From S012-109 sp964425105 (GTDB lineage Bacteria > Pseudomonadota > Gammaproteobacteria > SZUA-140), in assembly GCA_964425105.1 (NCBI GenBank), contig CAYRLE010000001.1, forward strand, positions 1 to 64,000: a DNA stretch of 64,000 nucleotides, written 5' to 3'. The position numbers were made by a program, and so were the translations under genes. Position 1 is the stretch's first letter; each line of letters begins with the position of its first letter. Shown here piece after piece: positions 34,760 to 42,673 of this stretch. The notes below the pieces were generated by a model, which was not told the origin of the DNA, did not search any database, and was given only the letters and a program-made list of their open reading frames with translations.

Positions 34760-35539
34760 ATGAAGAAAAACGCTCAGGGACTGCTGGGCCTGACGCTGTG
34801 CCTGTCGATCCTTGCCAGTGGGCCGGCTGCCGCGAATGAGGCGGATAAGGCTCTGTTCGCCAATATCGGCTATGTGAGTGATTACGTCTTTCGCGGTGTG
34901 GAACAGGCCAATTCCTCCGGCTCCGCAGGTCTCGATGCCTATTATGAGTTTCTCTACGCCGGCACCTACGTCATCGATGTGGGTACCGGCTTGGAGTACG
35001 ACCTGTATGGCGGGCTCAACGGGGAATGGTCCGGCTTTGCTCTGGATCTCAACTACACCACCTACAACTATACGCGGGACAATCCGCGCTTTTTCGATGA
35101 TGGCACCCCGGACGCGGCATCTTTTTTTGACGACACTTCCCGCGAGGTGAATCTGACCCTCGGTTATGGACCCCTGAGCGCCACCTATACCCGCGGCATC
35201 TATGACAACTTCCAGGGCAAGATTCCCGGCAATGAGGAGCAGGACTACAGCGCGACTATCGTGCGCGGCAACTATCGCGGTTTCTCTGCCACCTATGGCG
35301 TCTATGGCAAGGATTTCGACGGCAGTTGGTGGGAGTTCGGCTACAGCGCCGAGGTGGGTGGCTTCGATGCCGGCATCAATCTGGTGGCCTCCAACAACAG
35401 GCTGGACGATGAGGAATACATCGTCTTCTCCCTGCGCCGGGTCTTCGATGTGCTGGATGCCTTGCGCGGCGGGGATCAGGAGGAAGAACAGGACGACGAA
35501 GCGGATTTTCTGGTCAATCCTCCTTTGCTGCTGGACTGA
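34760..35539 (+). CDS. TorF-family outer-membrane porin-like protein
   Basis: About 259 residues. A signal peptide (MKKNAQGLLGLTLCLSILASGPAAA) followed by the conserved start of this family (NIGYVSDYVFRGVEQ). Alternating polar/aromatic beta strands fill the rest (LDLNYTTYNYTRDN, EVNLTLGYGPLSATYTRGIYDNF). Predicted outer-membrane barrel of unknown substrate. GGGAG at about 34746 supports ATG 34760. The 3' end overlaps the convergent hypothetical gene by 26 bp. Confidence 0.85.
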   Translation: MKKNAQGLLGLTLCLSILASGPAAANEADKALFANIGYVSDYVFRGVEQANSSGSAGLDAYYEFLYAGTYVIDVGTGLEYDLYGGLNGEWSGFALDLNYTTYNYTRDNPRFFDDGTPDAASFFDDTSREVNLTLGYGPLSATYTRGIYDNFQGKIPGNEEQDYSATIVRGNYRGFSATYGVYGKDFDGSWWEFGYSAEVGGFDAGINLVASNNRLDDEEYIVFSLRRVFDVLDALRGGDQEEEQDDEADFLVNPPLLLD

Positions 35540-35822
35540 GGCGCAACTCCTCGATATCGAAACGCAAGATCCGGGGGCGTGCCGGGTCGCCCCATAGCAG
35601 GCGCTGGCGCTTGTCCACCAGCGGCCAGCGCCGCGCGCCACCCATCTCGGGGCGCCAGAACTCCTCCACCAGCCAGCCGTTGTCGCCTCTCTTGAAGGCC
35701 GCCGGAATGCGCCGCTCCAGCAGGGCACGGACCATGGCCCGCTCCGGGTTTTCCGCTGCCACAGTGGTGCTACGCACCACCTGGGGATGGTCATAGTGGG
35801 CGATGACGCGGTATCTCTTCAT
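35514..35822 (-). CDS. Hypothetical protein, about 102 residues
   Basis: Reads MKRYRVIAHYDHPQVVRSTT then AENPERAMVRALLERRIPA, with a Trp-rich region (GDNGWLVEEFWRPEMGG, LLWGDP). No signal peptide or membrane segment. Family not recognised; an AAENPERAM segment recalls PepSY/DUF-type small beta proteins but this is weak. ATG 35822 is used; ATG 35831 is possible. The end overlaps the convergent porin gene. Confidence 0.6.
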   Translation of the reverse strand: MKRYRVIAHYDHPQVVRSTTVAAENPERAMVRALLERRIPAAFKRGDNGWLVEEFWRPEMGGARRWPLVDKRQRLLWGDPARPRILRFDIEELRLSPAAKED

Positions 35823-35868
35823 GGGCTGCATTATTGGGCTCGTTGTGGTCCATTCCATATACCAGCTT

Positions 35869-35944
35869 AACACCACCTCGTGTCTGGATGCTTAACAGAA
35901 ATTTAAGATATCCCGTCTATAGTTGAGTGGTGTTCCATCATCCT
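35869..35944. promoter_or_regulatory. Inverted repeat AACACCAC ... GTGGTGTT around the probable promoter of the hemolysin-family operon
   Basis: Perfect 8-bp arms at 35869-35876 and 35937-35944 enclose an AT-rich stretch with TTAACA (35892-35897) and TATAGT (35918-35923). The spacing of these boxes is 20, so they are only a weak promoter guess. The operon starts at 35964. Confidence 0.3.
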
Positions 35945-35963
35945 CTCTTCAAGGAGTTGACGA

Positions 35964-36728
35964 ATGAGGCGATTGACTCGTAAAGATAGCGCTCTTTCGG
36001 GGTGCCCTTTTGCTGGCGAGAAGCTTGCTGCCTGGCTGGGAGACGCCGCTTCCCACAGTTTGCCCAGTGACGCGCGGCTTGCTATATATGAGGCTGGGGA
36101 TCCCGGCAGGGACAGGATAGAACGCTATATCGCAGAAATGTTCGCCAGAAATTATTCTGCCCGTCTACGGCACTTCAAGCCCCGCCTGTTGGCCATGTTC
36201 TCAGAGGCAAACGAAATCCTTGCTGCACTGGGCCTGAGAAATGCCGCTACAGAGCGCCTGTTCCTGGAAATTTACCTGGACACCCCCGTGGAACGCCGCA
36301 TGGCAACCCTCTGTGGCCGGCCGGTTGCGCGGCAGGGGATCGTGGAAGTCGGCAACCTGGCATCCCGGCATCCCGGCCGCGCCCGCTGTTTGTTCCAGGC
36401 GCTGACCATTCATCTTTACCGTAGTGGGGCTGAATGGGCCCTGTTCACCATGGCGCCTTTTTTGCGCAACATATTCAGGAAGCTGGGGATCCGCTTGTTG
36501 CACGTGGGGCCCGCCGACAAGGCGCGGCTGGGCAAGGCCGCCACCGATTGGGGCAGCTATTATGATGGCCATCCTCAAGTCATGGCGGTCAATGTGGAAC
36601 AGGCCTTCCTGGCTGTCATGGCCTATTACGAAGATGGCGAGGCGACCGCTCTGCAGGGGCCGCGCCTTACAGCCGTTGACGACAGTGTGGTGACCATGGG
36701 TCGTCAACTCCCTCCACAAAGCTCATAG
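35964..36728 (+). CDS. Thermostable-hemolysin family protein (acyltransferase-like fold)
   Basis: About 254 residues, no signal peptide. Resembles the family named for Vibrio thermostable delta-hemolysin, which is related in fold to AHL synthases and N-acyltransferases: ARNYSARLRHFKPRLLAM, a central ALGLRN, FLEIYLDTP, GRPVARQGIVEVGNLAS. Hemolytic activity should not be assumed. The AAGGAG site at about 35951-35956 supports ATG 35964. It heads an operon with a ligase, a diiron oxidase and an SDR, so it most likely transfers or offloads an acyl group in that pathway. Confidence 0.8.
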   Translation: MRRLTRKDSALSGCPFAGEKLAAWLGDAASHSLPSDARLAIYEAGDPGRDRIERYIAEMFARNYSARLRHFKPRLLAMFSEANEILAALGLRNAATERLFLEIYLDTPVERRMATLCGRPVARQGIVEVGNLASRHPGRARCLFQALTIHLYRSGAEWALFTMAPFLRNIFRKLGIRLLHVGPADKARLGKAATDWGSYYDGHPQVMAVNVEQAFLAVMAYYEDGEATALQGPRLTAVDDSVVTMGRQLPPQSS

Positions 36729-36753
36729 CGACGCCGCGACGTCCCATCCCACG

Positions 36754-38268
36754 GTGAGGTCCATACTCCAGGCCCTGGAAATCCATGCCCGCCTGCATCC
36801 AGAGCAAGCGGCCGTGGAGGGCGCGGGTATCCGCTTGAGCTACCGGCAGCTGCATCAGGAGGTCGAGGCGATGGCAGGGCGGCTTGCCGGCAGTCCCCAC
36901 CGCATACTGGGGCTGTTGGCCGACAATGGCCCTGCCTGGCTGGTAATGGATCTGGCGGCTGCCCGTGCCGGGGTGGCGCTGGTGCCGCTGCCGGGATTCT
37001 TCTCCGCAGGCCAACTCGCCCATGTCATTCGCGATGCCGGCATCCGTGCCGTATACACGGATCATGAGCAGCGTCTTGCCGGCATGGCGGTGCAGCGCCG
37101 CCAGGCACTGCAGATCTGCGGCAGCCGTTGGCAACAAGTGGATCTGGCCACTCCTGCGGCCGCCGCACTGCCACCCGCCACCGTCAAGCTGACCTACACT
37201 TCCGGCACCACAGGGACCCCCAAGGGGGTCTGTCTGGGTGCGGAGTCACTGGCCATGGTGGCCGAATCGCTGCGCGCCTGTACTGCCATTGCCGCCGCTG
37301 ATCGTCACCTCTGCCTGTTGCCGCTGGCCACGCTGCTGGAAAACGTTGCCGGCGTCTACGTGCCCTTGCTGGCCGGCGCCTGCATCTGTGTGCCGCCTCT
37401 GGCCGAGGTGGGGATGGAAGGGGCCGCGGGGCTGGATGTGGAGCGGCTGTTGGTGGCCTTCCATCGATACCGCGCCAGTCGTGCGATTCTCCTGCCGCAC
37501 ATGCTCCAACTCCTGGTGGAGGCCTTGCGGCAGGGGGCGTCGCCACCGTCCACCCTGCGCTTTCTAGCGGTCGGTGGCGCACCGCTCGCCGCCAGCCTTT
37601 TGGGAGAGGCGGAACATTTGGGCCTGCCCGTCTATGAGGGCTATGGGCTCTCGGAGTGCGCCTCAGTGGTGGCGGTCAATCATCCCGCTGCCTGCCGGGC
37701 GGGATCGGTGGGCAGGCCGCTGCCCCATGTGCGGCTGGATTTCGCCGGCGATGGTGAAATCCTGGTGAGTGGCGCCTGCTTCCTGGGCTATTTGGGCGAC
37801 ACGGGCAGGGGGGATGGCAGCGGCCCTTTGCACACCGGGGATCTGGGATATCTCGACGCACAGGGTTATCTCCACATTACCGGACGCAAGAAGCATATCT
37901 TCATCACATCCTTGGGCCGCAATGTGGCCCCTGAATGGGTGGAGCGGGAACTGGTGCTGCACGCCGCCATCCGTCAGGCCGCCGTGTTCGGCGAAGGCTG
38001 TCCATGGTGTGTGGCGGTGGTGGTCAGGGCGCGGGACTGCGACGACCGGCAGGTGGCGGCAGCCATTGCCGCCGCCAACCGGACATTGCCCGACTATGCC
38101 CGGATAGGGGGCTGGGTGGCGGCGGTGGAGCCTTTTCTGCCAGCCAATGGCCAGTTGACCGCGACGGGGCGTTTGCGGCGCTCTGTCATCAGGGAAATCT
38201 ATGAACCGGCTCTGTCATTGCTGTACGGCAATGGACGAGAGCCATCTTACAAGGAGGATCAGGCATGA
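36754..38268 (+). CDS. AMP-dependent (acyl) synthetase/ligase
   Basis: About 504 residues. The adenylate-forming motifs are present: LTYTSGTTGTPKGV (ATP phosphate-binding loop), YGLSECASVVAVN, LHTGDLGYLD and GRKKHIFITSLGRNV. The C-terminal lysine near TATGRLRR is less clear. Activates a carboxylic acid, perhaps a fatty acid, as acyl-AMP and passes it to CoA or another acceptor. No carrier-protein gene adjoins it. GTG 36754 start; the end overlaps the next gene by 4 bp (ATGA). Confidence 0.88.
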   Translation: MRSILQALEIHARLHPEQAAVEGAGIRLSYRQLHQEVEAMAGRLAGSPHRILGLLADNGPAWLVMDLAAARAGVALVPLPGFFSAGQLAHVIRDAGIRAVYTDHEQRLAGMAVQRRQALQICGSRWQQVDLATPAAAALPPATVKLTYTSGTTGTPKGVCLGAESLAMVAESLRACTAIAAADRHLCLLPLATLLENVAGVYVPLLAGACICVPPLAEVGMEGAAGLDVERLLVAFHRYRASRAILLPHMLQLLVEALRQGASPPSTLRFLAVGGAPLAASLLGEAEHLGLPVYEGYGLSECASVVAVNHPAACRAGSVGRPLPHVRLDFAGDGEILVSGACFLGYLGDTGRGDGSGPLHTGDLGYLDAQGYLHITGRKKHIFITSLGRNVAPEWVERELVLHAAIRQAAVFGEGCPWCVAVVVRARDCDDRQVAAAIAAANRTLPDYARIGGWVAAVEPFLPANGQLTATGRLRRSVIREIYEPALSLLYGNGREPSYKEDQA

Positions 38269-38951
38269 GTTTCTATCAAAATCTGCAAGAGGCGACGGCG
38301 GCGGAACGCGCCACCCTGCTGTCCTTGCCCTTCATCCAAGCAGGCGCCGCCGGCGAACTGTCCCTGCACAGCTATGTGGCCTTTCTCGGTCAGGCCTATC
38401 ATCATGTGAAGCACACCGTCCCTTTGTTGATGGCCTGTGGCGCGGCCCTCCCGTCCCGCCTGGAATGGCTGCGCAGTGCGGTGGCGGAATACATCGATGA
38501 AGAACTGGGACACGAGGAATGGATCCTCAACGATCTACGCAACTGCGGCGCCGATGCCGAGGCGCTGCGTGAGTCGCAGCCCCTGCTGGCCACGGAATTG
38601 ATGGTGGCCTACGCCTACGACACCATTCAGCGCCGCAATCCGGTCGCCTTCTTCGGCATGGTGCAGGTGCTGGAGGGCACCAGCATCCAGGTGGCGACCC
38701 GGGCTGCCGAGGCCTTGCAGGCCAGTCTCGGGCTGCAAGGCGCGGCCTTCAGCTATCTGAAATCTCACGGCTCCCTGGATATCAGTCATGTGGAGTTCTT
38801 CGAAAAGCTCATGAACCGTATCGACGATCCTCAGGATCAGGCGGATATCATTCACTGTGCGCAGGTCATGTACCGCCTCTACGGCGATATCTTCCGCTCG
38901 CTGCCATTGCAACTGCAGCACGAGGAGGTGGGCAATGCAGCTGCAGGATAG
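38265..38951 (+). CDS. TenA-like / haem-oxygenase-like diiron oxidase (HDO family)
   Basis: About 228 residues, all helical, of the haem-oxygenase fold. The set of metal ligands typical of HDO diiron oxidases is present: an ExxH in EELGHEEW (about residues 87-90), a Glu in VQVLEGTSIQ, and H-x3-D-x2-H in SHGSLDISHVEF. Known members include UndA (fatty acid to 1-alkene), CADD and SznF. TenA thiaminases lack this ligand set, so TenA annotation would be wrong. AAGGAGG precedes the ATG. Probable substrate is the acyl or amine product of its operon partners. Confidence 0.85.
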   Translation: MSFYQNLQEATAAERATLLSLPFIQAGAAGELSLHSYVAFLGQAYHHVKHTVPLLMACGAALPSRLEWLRSAVAEYIDEELGHEEWILNDLRNCGADAEALRESQPLLATELMVAYAYDTIQRRNPVAFFGMVQVLEGTSIQVATRAAEALQASLGLQGAAFSYLKSHGSLDISHVEFFEKLMNRIDDPQDQADIIHCAQVMYRLYGDIFRSLPLQLQHEEVGNAAAG

Positions 38952-39768
38952 CCGTATCATCCTCACCGGCGCCTCCAGCGGCATCGGCCGCGCCCTGGCC
39001 CGGCGCCTGGCGGATGGCGGTGCCCGCCTGTTGCTGATCGGACGCCGACAGGAGGCGCTCAACGAAGTTCGTACGGCACTCGGCGACGGTCACCACACCC
39101 TGGCGGCGGATATCAGCACAGCACAGGGACGCCGTGAGGCGGTGGATGCCTGCCATGCCGTGCTGGGCGGAGTCGACGTACTGATCAACAATGCCGGCAT
39201 TTCCAGCTATGCCCTGTTCGACAGGGAGGATCCGGTGCTCAGCGAGCGCATCATCCAGACCAATCTGATGGCACCTATAGCGCTGACCAGGCAGGTGCTG
39301 CCCACCCTGCTGGCACAGGGGCGGGGGCAGATCGTCAACATCGGTTCCGTCTTCGGTGGCATCGGCTTTGCCTGCTTTGCCAGCTATTCCGCCAGCAAGT
39401 TCGGCCTGCGCGGTTTCTCCGAGGCCCTGCGCCGCGAACTAGAAGGCAGCGGTGTCGGGGTGACCTATGTTGCGCCGCGCGCCACCAGGACGGCCATCAA
39501 CAGCCCCACCGTCTACCGGATGATGGCTGCGTTGAAGATGAATCTCGATACCCCGGAGCAGGTGGCGATGCAGATCACCGCGGCGCTGACGGCACAGCGC
39601 AAAGAACGCTGCCTGGGGTGGCCGGAGAAGTTCTTCGTGCGCGTCAATGCCTTGTGGCCGCGCCTGGTGGACAAGGCCCTGCGCGGCCAGACCCGCGAGA
39701 TGAAGAGGATTTTGCAGGAATCCCCGGCAGGGGAAGACGGCAACGACTCCCAGGTTCGGACGCCCTAG
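38935..39768 (+). CDS. Short-chain dehydrogenase/reductase (SDR)
   Basis: About 277 residues. Classical SDR: NAD(P)-binding TGASSGIG near residue 12, NNAG at ~85, catalytic Tyr and Lys in SYSASKFGL, and the preceding Ser in NIGSVFG. Likely reduces a carbonyl made by the upstream enzymes. It begins 17 bp inside the oxidase gene. Its stop shares the bases CTAG with the stop of the convergent AgmX/TonB gene. Confidence 0.9.
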   Translation: MQLQDSRIILTGASSGIGRALARRLADGGARLLLIGRRQEALNEVRTALGDGHHTLAADISTAQGRREAVDACHAVLGGVDVLINNAGISSYALFDREDPVLSERIIQTNLMAPIALTRQVLPTLLAQGRGQIVNIGSVFGGIGFACFASYSASKFGLRGFSEALRRELEGSGVGVTYVAPRATRTAINSPTVYRMMAALKMNLDTPEQVAMQITAALTAQRKERCLGWPEKFFVRVNALWPRLVDKALRGQTREMKRILQESPAGEDGNDSQVRTP

Positions 39769-40721
39769 CCTGGAAAGAAGTCGATGGGATAGGTGACGCG
39801 GGTGACGGCCACCTCCATGGCGCCGAAGTCGAACATCTTGATGCGCGCCACCAGGCGCCGCTCAAGCTTCGGGTTGTCCAGTTCACTGCTAATGATTTCG
39901 CAGGCGCTGACCTTGCCCTCGGGGCTGATGGTCAATTGCAACACCACCTTGCCCTGCAGGGTGGAGTCGCGGCGCAGGGCGCGGTTGTAGAGGGCGTAGA
40001 GCTTGCCCTTGTTGCGGTCGAACACCAGCTGGATGTCCTCGTCGCTGCGCCGCGGCAGGCCGGCTGCCCCGCTGCGTCCGCTGGTGGGTCGCTGCTCGAT
40101 CTGCGCCAGCTTGCTCTGCACCCGTGACGTCTGATGGCTGCCCACCAGGCGGGTCTTGCCGGTGTCGCGGCTCAGCCGGGCCGTGTCGATGCCGCCGCTG
40201 GTCTGCGTGGCGCGCCGGGTGATGACGGCGCGCTGCACCTTGGGCGCCTTGCCAGCGGTGGATTTCCTCAGGGTCTGTTTGCGCACGCTGGCGATGGCGC
40301 TGTTTTTGCGCAGTGCCGCCAGTTCGCTGCTAAAGGCCAGCAGTCCGGAGCGCGCGGCCTTCTCGCGTGCCGCCGGGCGTGGCTTGGATGCCGGCTTGGG
40401 GGCGGGCTTTTGCGCCTTGGGAGGCTGCTTCTTGGCTGCTGTCTTCTTCTCCACAGGCTTGGGTTGCGGTCTGGGTTCCGGCTTGACCACGGGCATGGGT
40501 GGTGGTGGCGCTTTGTGCGCCATGAGCAGGCGGGCATAGCGTGGCGGCACGGCCGGCGCCAGGTCCTGCAGGGTCTGCGGGACGGGGAGCAGGGGCATCA
40601 CCACGGAGAACAGCAGGGCCAGGGCGGTGACCGCCGCCAGGATGCGCCGGAAACGCTGCTGGTCCTGCGGCGAGGCCGACCAGGGCAAGTCAGCGGCGTG
40701 ATAGAAGACTGTCGCCGTCAT
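39765..40721 (-). CDS. AgmX/PglI-type TonB-like protein
   Basis: About 318 residues. An N-terminal cytoplasmic piece, a single membrane helix (ILAAVTALALLFSVVMPLL), a long Pro/Lys-rich periplasmic spacer (PEPRPQPKPVEKKTAAKKQ), and a C-terminal AgmX/PglI or TonB-like domain (RNKGKLYALYNRALRRDSTLQGKVVLQLTISPEGKVSACEI). Transmits inner-membrane energy to outer-membrane partners. It is the last gene of the nine-gene operon, overlapping the upstream ExbD by 4 bp. Confidence 0.85.
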   Translation of the reverse strand: MTATVFYHAADLPWSASPQDQQRFRRILAAVTALALLFSVVMPLLPVPQTLQDLAPAVPPRYARLLMAHKAPPPPMPVVKPEPRPQPKPVEKKTAAKKQPPKAQKPAPKPASKPRPAAREKAARSGLLAFSSELAALRKNSAIASVRKQTLRKSTAGKAPKVQRAVITRRATQTSGGIDTARLSRDTGKTRLVGSHQTSRVQSKLAQIEQRPTSGRSGAAGLPRRSDEDIQLVFDRNKGKLYALYNRALRRDSTLQGKVVLQLTISPEGKVSACEIISSELDNPKLERRLVARIKMFDFGAMEVAVTRVTYPIDFFPG

Positions 40722-41215
40722 GCCTCTTCTCCGCCTTTCTGCATCACCGCCAACGAGACCTTGCCGTAGCGGGCCAGAGTACAGCTGACCATGACCTTCT
40801 TCAGCAGGCGGTAGGGGATCTCGCGGTCGCCCATGATAGTGACCTCGGGGCCGGCGCCGTCACGGTTCCGCAGGCGGCGGGCGGCCTGTTGTTCCAGTGC
40901 ATCCTGCAGGGCTTTGATGGCCGGGCCGCGCTCCGCCAGGGCCGCGGACACGCTGGCCACCTTGCGGCCCTGCACCAGGATATCCTTGTCGGTGACCAGG
41001 ACCACCACGGTTTCGCGGGGCTTCTCCTCGGCAATGGACTGGGGCAGCTCGATGGTCTTGGCGCTGGGCAATACCTCGACGTCGGAGGAATTCACCAGCA
41101 GGAAGAACACCAGGATGGTGAAGATGTCCATCAGTGACACCAGGTTGAGCGGTGCCGCGCGGCGGTTGCGTTTGTGGTGGCGCGCCATGCGCTGGGCGCG
41201 GCGGGATTTTTCCAT
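40718..41215 (-). CDS. ExbD/TolR-family protein 2
   Basis: About 165 residues. A basic N-terminus, one membrane helix (VSLMDIFTILVFFLLVNSS) whose conserved Asp conducts protons, and a periplasmic domain (IMGDREIPYRLLKKVMVSCTLARYGKVSLAVMQK). An AAGGAGG ribosome site just before ATG 41215 fixes the start. Second of two ExbD proteins. Confidence 0.9.
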   Translation of the reverse strand: MEKSRRAQRMARHHKRNRRAAPLNLVSLMDIFTILVFFLLVNSSDVEVLPSAKTIELPQSIAEEKPRETVVVLVTDKDILVQGRKVASVSAALAERGPAIKALQDALEQQAARRLRNRDGAGPEVTIMGDREIPYRLLKKVMVSCTLARYGKVSLAVMQKGGEEA

Positions 41216-41225
41216 GTCCGCCTCC

Positions 41226-41735
41226 TTAGCGTCTGGCTTGTTTGATGGCGGCCGGCGGGGCGTCGCCGATGGAGATATCCGGGAACAGTTCGATCTTGAG
41301 GTGCCGCCCGCCCTGTTCCAGCACGGCCACGCGCACCGTGTCCATGACCTGCACCAGTGCGTCGTAGGGGATCTCGGGTTCCAGGAGCAGGGTGATGTCG
41401 GTCTTCTCCGGGTGTTGCGCCTTGATCTGCTGGAGCAGCGCAGAGACCCTGTCCAGGTCGTAGCCGCCATCCTTTTTTGCCACCACCACGGCGCCGCCGC
41501 CCTGTTGCGCCACCTCGATGGCGTCGCGGCGCAGAATCACTTCCAGGTGCAGGACCGGTTTCTGCGGCGCCGCACCTGCGGCGTCAGCGGGCAGGTTGAG
41601 TTCCAGGATGGCGATGCGCGAGAACACCGCGGTGATGAGCAGGAAGGGCACCAGGATCACCATCAGGTTCATGAAGGCGGTGATGTTCATCTCCGCCGGT
41701 TCCTGGAGGCGGCTGCTGCGCCAGCGGCGGTTCAT
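41226..41735 (-). CDS. ExbD/TolR-family protein 1
   Basis: About 169 residues. Starts MNRRWRSSRLQEPAEMNITAFMNLMVILVPFLLI: the usual membrane helix, but the channel Asp is replaced by Asn (NITAFMNLMVILV) so proton relay may rely on the partner ExbD. The periplasmic domain includes TDITLLLEPEIPYDALVQVMDTVR. Overlaps the ExbB gene by 4 bp. Confidence 0.9.
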   Translation of the reverse strand: MNRRWRSSRLQEPAEMNITAFMNLMVILVPFLLITAVFSRIAILELNLPADAAGAAPQKPVLHLEVILRRDAIEVAQQGGGAVVVAKKDGGYDLDRVSALLQQIKAQHPEKTDITLLLEPEIPYDALVQVMDTVRVAVLEQGGRHLKIELFPDISIGDAPPAAIKQARR

Positions 41736-42376
41736 CGCGCCGCTTCCGCCCGCTCGGTGACCATGTTGAGGAACTTCACCGAGGCCATCTCCAGGCTGTC
41801 CACCAGTTCCACGGTCTTGGTCTGGAGCACGGTGTGCATGAGCAGCAGGGGAATGGCCACGATGAGGCCGAAGGCGGTGGTGTTCATGGCCACCGAGATG
41901 CTGGCGGAGAGCATGTCGGCCTTCTCTGCGGGGTTGGCCGCCGACACTGCGGTGAAGGCCTGGATCAGGCCGATGATGGTGCCCAGCAGGCCCAGCAGGG
42001 TGGCGATGTTGGCGAAGGTGGCCAGGTAGTGGGTGCGTTTCTCCAGTTGGGGGATGACCTCCATCAGGCCCTCCTCCATGGCGGTGCCGATGTCGTCGCG
42101 GCGCCGCGCCGTGGTGGTGCGGCTCAGGCCGTAGTGGAGCACTTTGCCGATGGCCGTGCTGGACTTGGCCAGCAGGCTCCCGGCCCGCTTGAAGTCACCC
42201 TGGCGTAACAGCGGCTGCAGTGAACTCCACAGCTTGCGGTTGGTGGTGCGCGACAGGGTCAGGTAGACATAGCGTTCCACGGCGATGGCCACGCCCAGGG
42301 CGAGCACCAGCACGATGGGATACATGAACAGTCCGCCGGTCTGGAAGAACTGCACGATGGCGTTGTAGGCGTCCAT
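41732..42376 (-). CDS. ExbB/TolQ/MotA-family proton channel protein
   Basis: About 214 residues with three membrane segments (FMYPIVLVLALGVAIAVERYVY; ATFANIATLLGLLGTIIGLIQAF; ISVAMNTTAFGLIVAIPLLLMHT). The TIIGLIQAF and NTTAFGLIVAIP helices form the proton pathway in this family. Works with two ExbD proteins and the AgmX/TonB-like protein as the motor core of the operon. Confidence 0.93.
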   Translation of the reverse strand: MDAYNAIVQFFQTGGLFMYPIVLVLALGVAIAVERYVYLTLSRTTNRKLWSSLQPLLRQGDFKRAGSLLAKSSTAIGKVLHYGLSRTTTARRRDDIGTAMEEGLMEVIPQLEKRTHYLATFANIATLLGLLGTIIGLIQAFTAVSAANPAEKADMLSASISVAMNTTAFGLIVAIPLLLMHTVLQTKTVELVDSLEMASVKFLNMVTERAEAAR

Positions 42377-42379
42377 AAT

Positions 42380-42673
42380 TCACTCCTTGCTTGTTTGGCT
42401 GTGGGTTTCACGGTTGAAGGCATTGAAATAGTCCAGCTGGCGGCGCAGAACCTCGCGGTCCACGGGCTCCAGGGCCTGGTCGTAGAGGGTGCTGAAGGGG
42501 CGCACCACCATCTGGCCGGGCTCGGCTTGTTTCCAGGGCACGATGTAGAGCACCTTGGGCAGTTCGCGGTTGCCGATGATGGTGGTGCCTTCCATCTCGA
42601 TGGCATCTCCCGCCAGGGCGGCGCCTGCCAGCAGGGCGCTGCAGAGCAGCAGCGGCGCAGTGAGCAGCTTCAT
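42380..42673 (-). CDS. Small periplasmic protein of the motor operon
   Basis: About 97 residues: a signal peptide (MKLLTAPLLLCSALLAGAALA) and a short mature part (GTTIIGNRELPKVLYIVPWK, PFSTLYDQALEPVDREVLRRQLDYFNAF). Family not recognised. Fixed between the ExbB and TPR genes; overlaps the TPR gene by 4 bp, so it is probably a small component of the same machine. Confidence 0.75.
   Translation of the reverse strand: MKLLTAPLLLCSALLAGAALAGDAIEMEGTTIIGNRELPKVLYIVPWKQAEPGQMVVRPFSTLYDQALEPVDREVLRRQLDYFNAFNRETHSQTSKE

Noticed and set aside
35964..36728. A hemolysin toxin
   Set aside because: No signal peptide or pore-forming features; the family name is historical and the operon context is enzymatic.
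38265..38951. TenA thiaminase or TenA transcription regulator
   Set aside because: The diiron ligand pattern identifies an HDO oxidase; there are no thiamine genes nearby and no DNA-binding domain.
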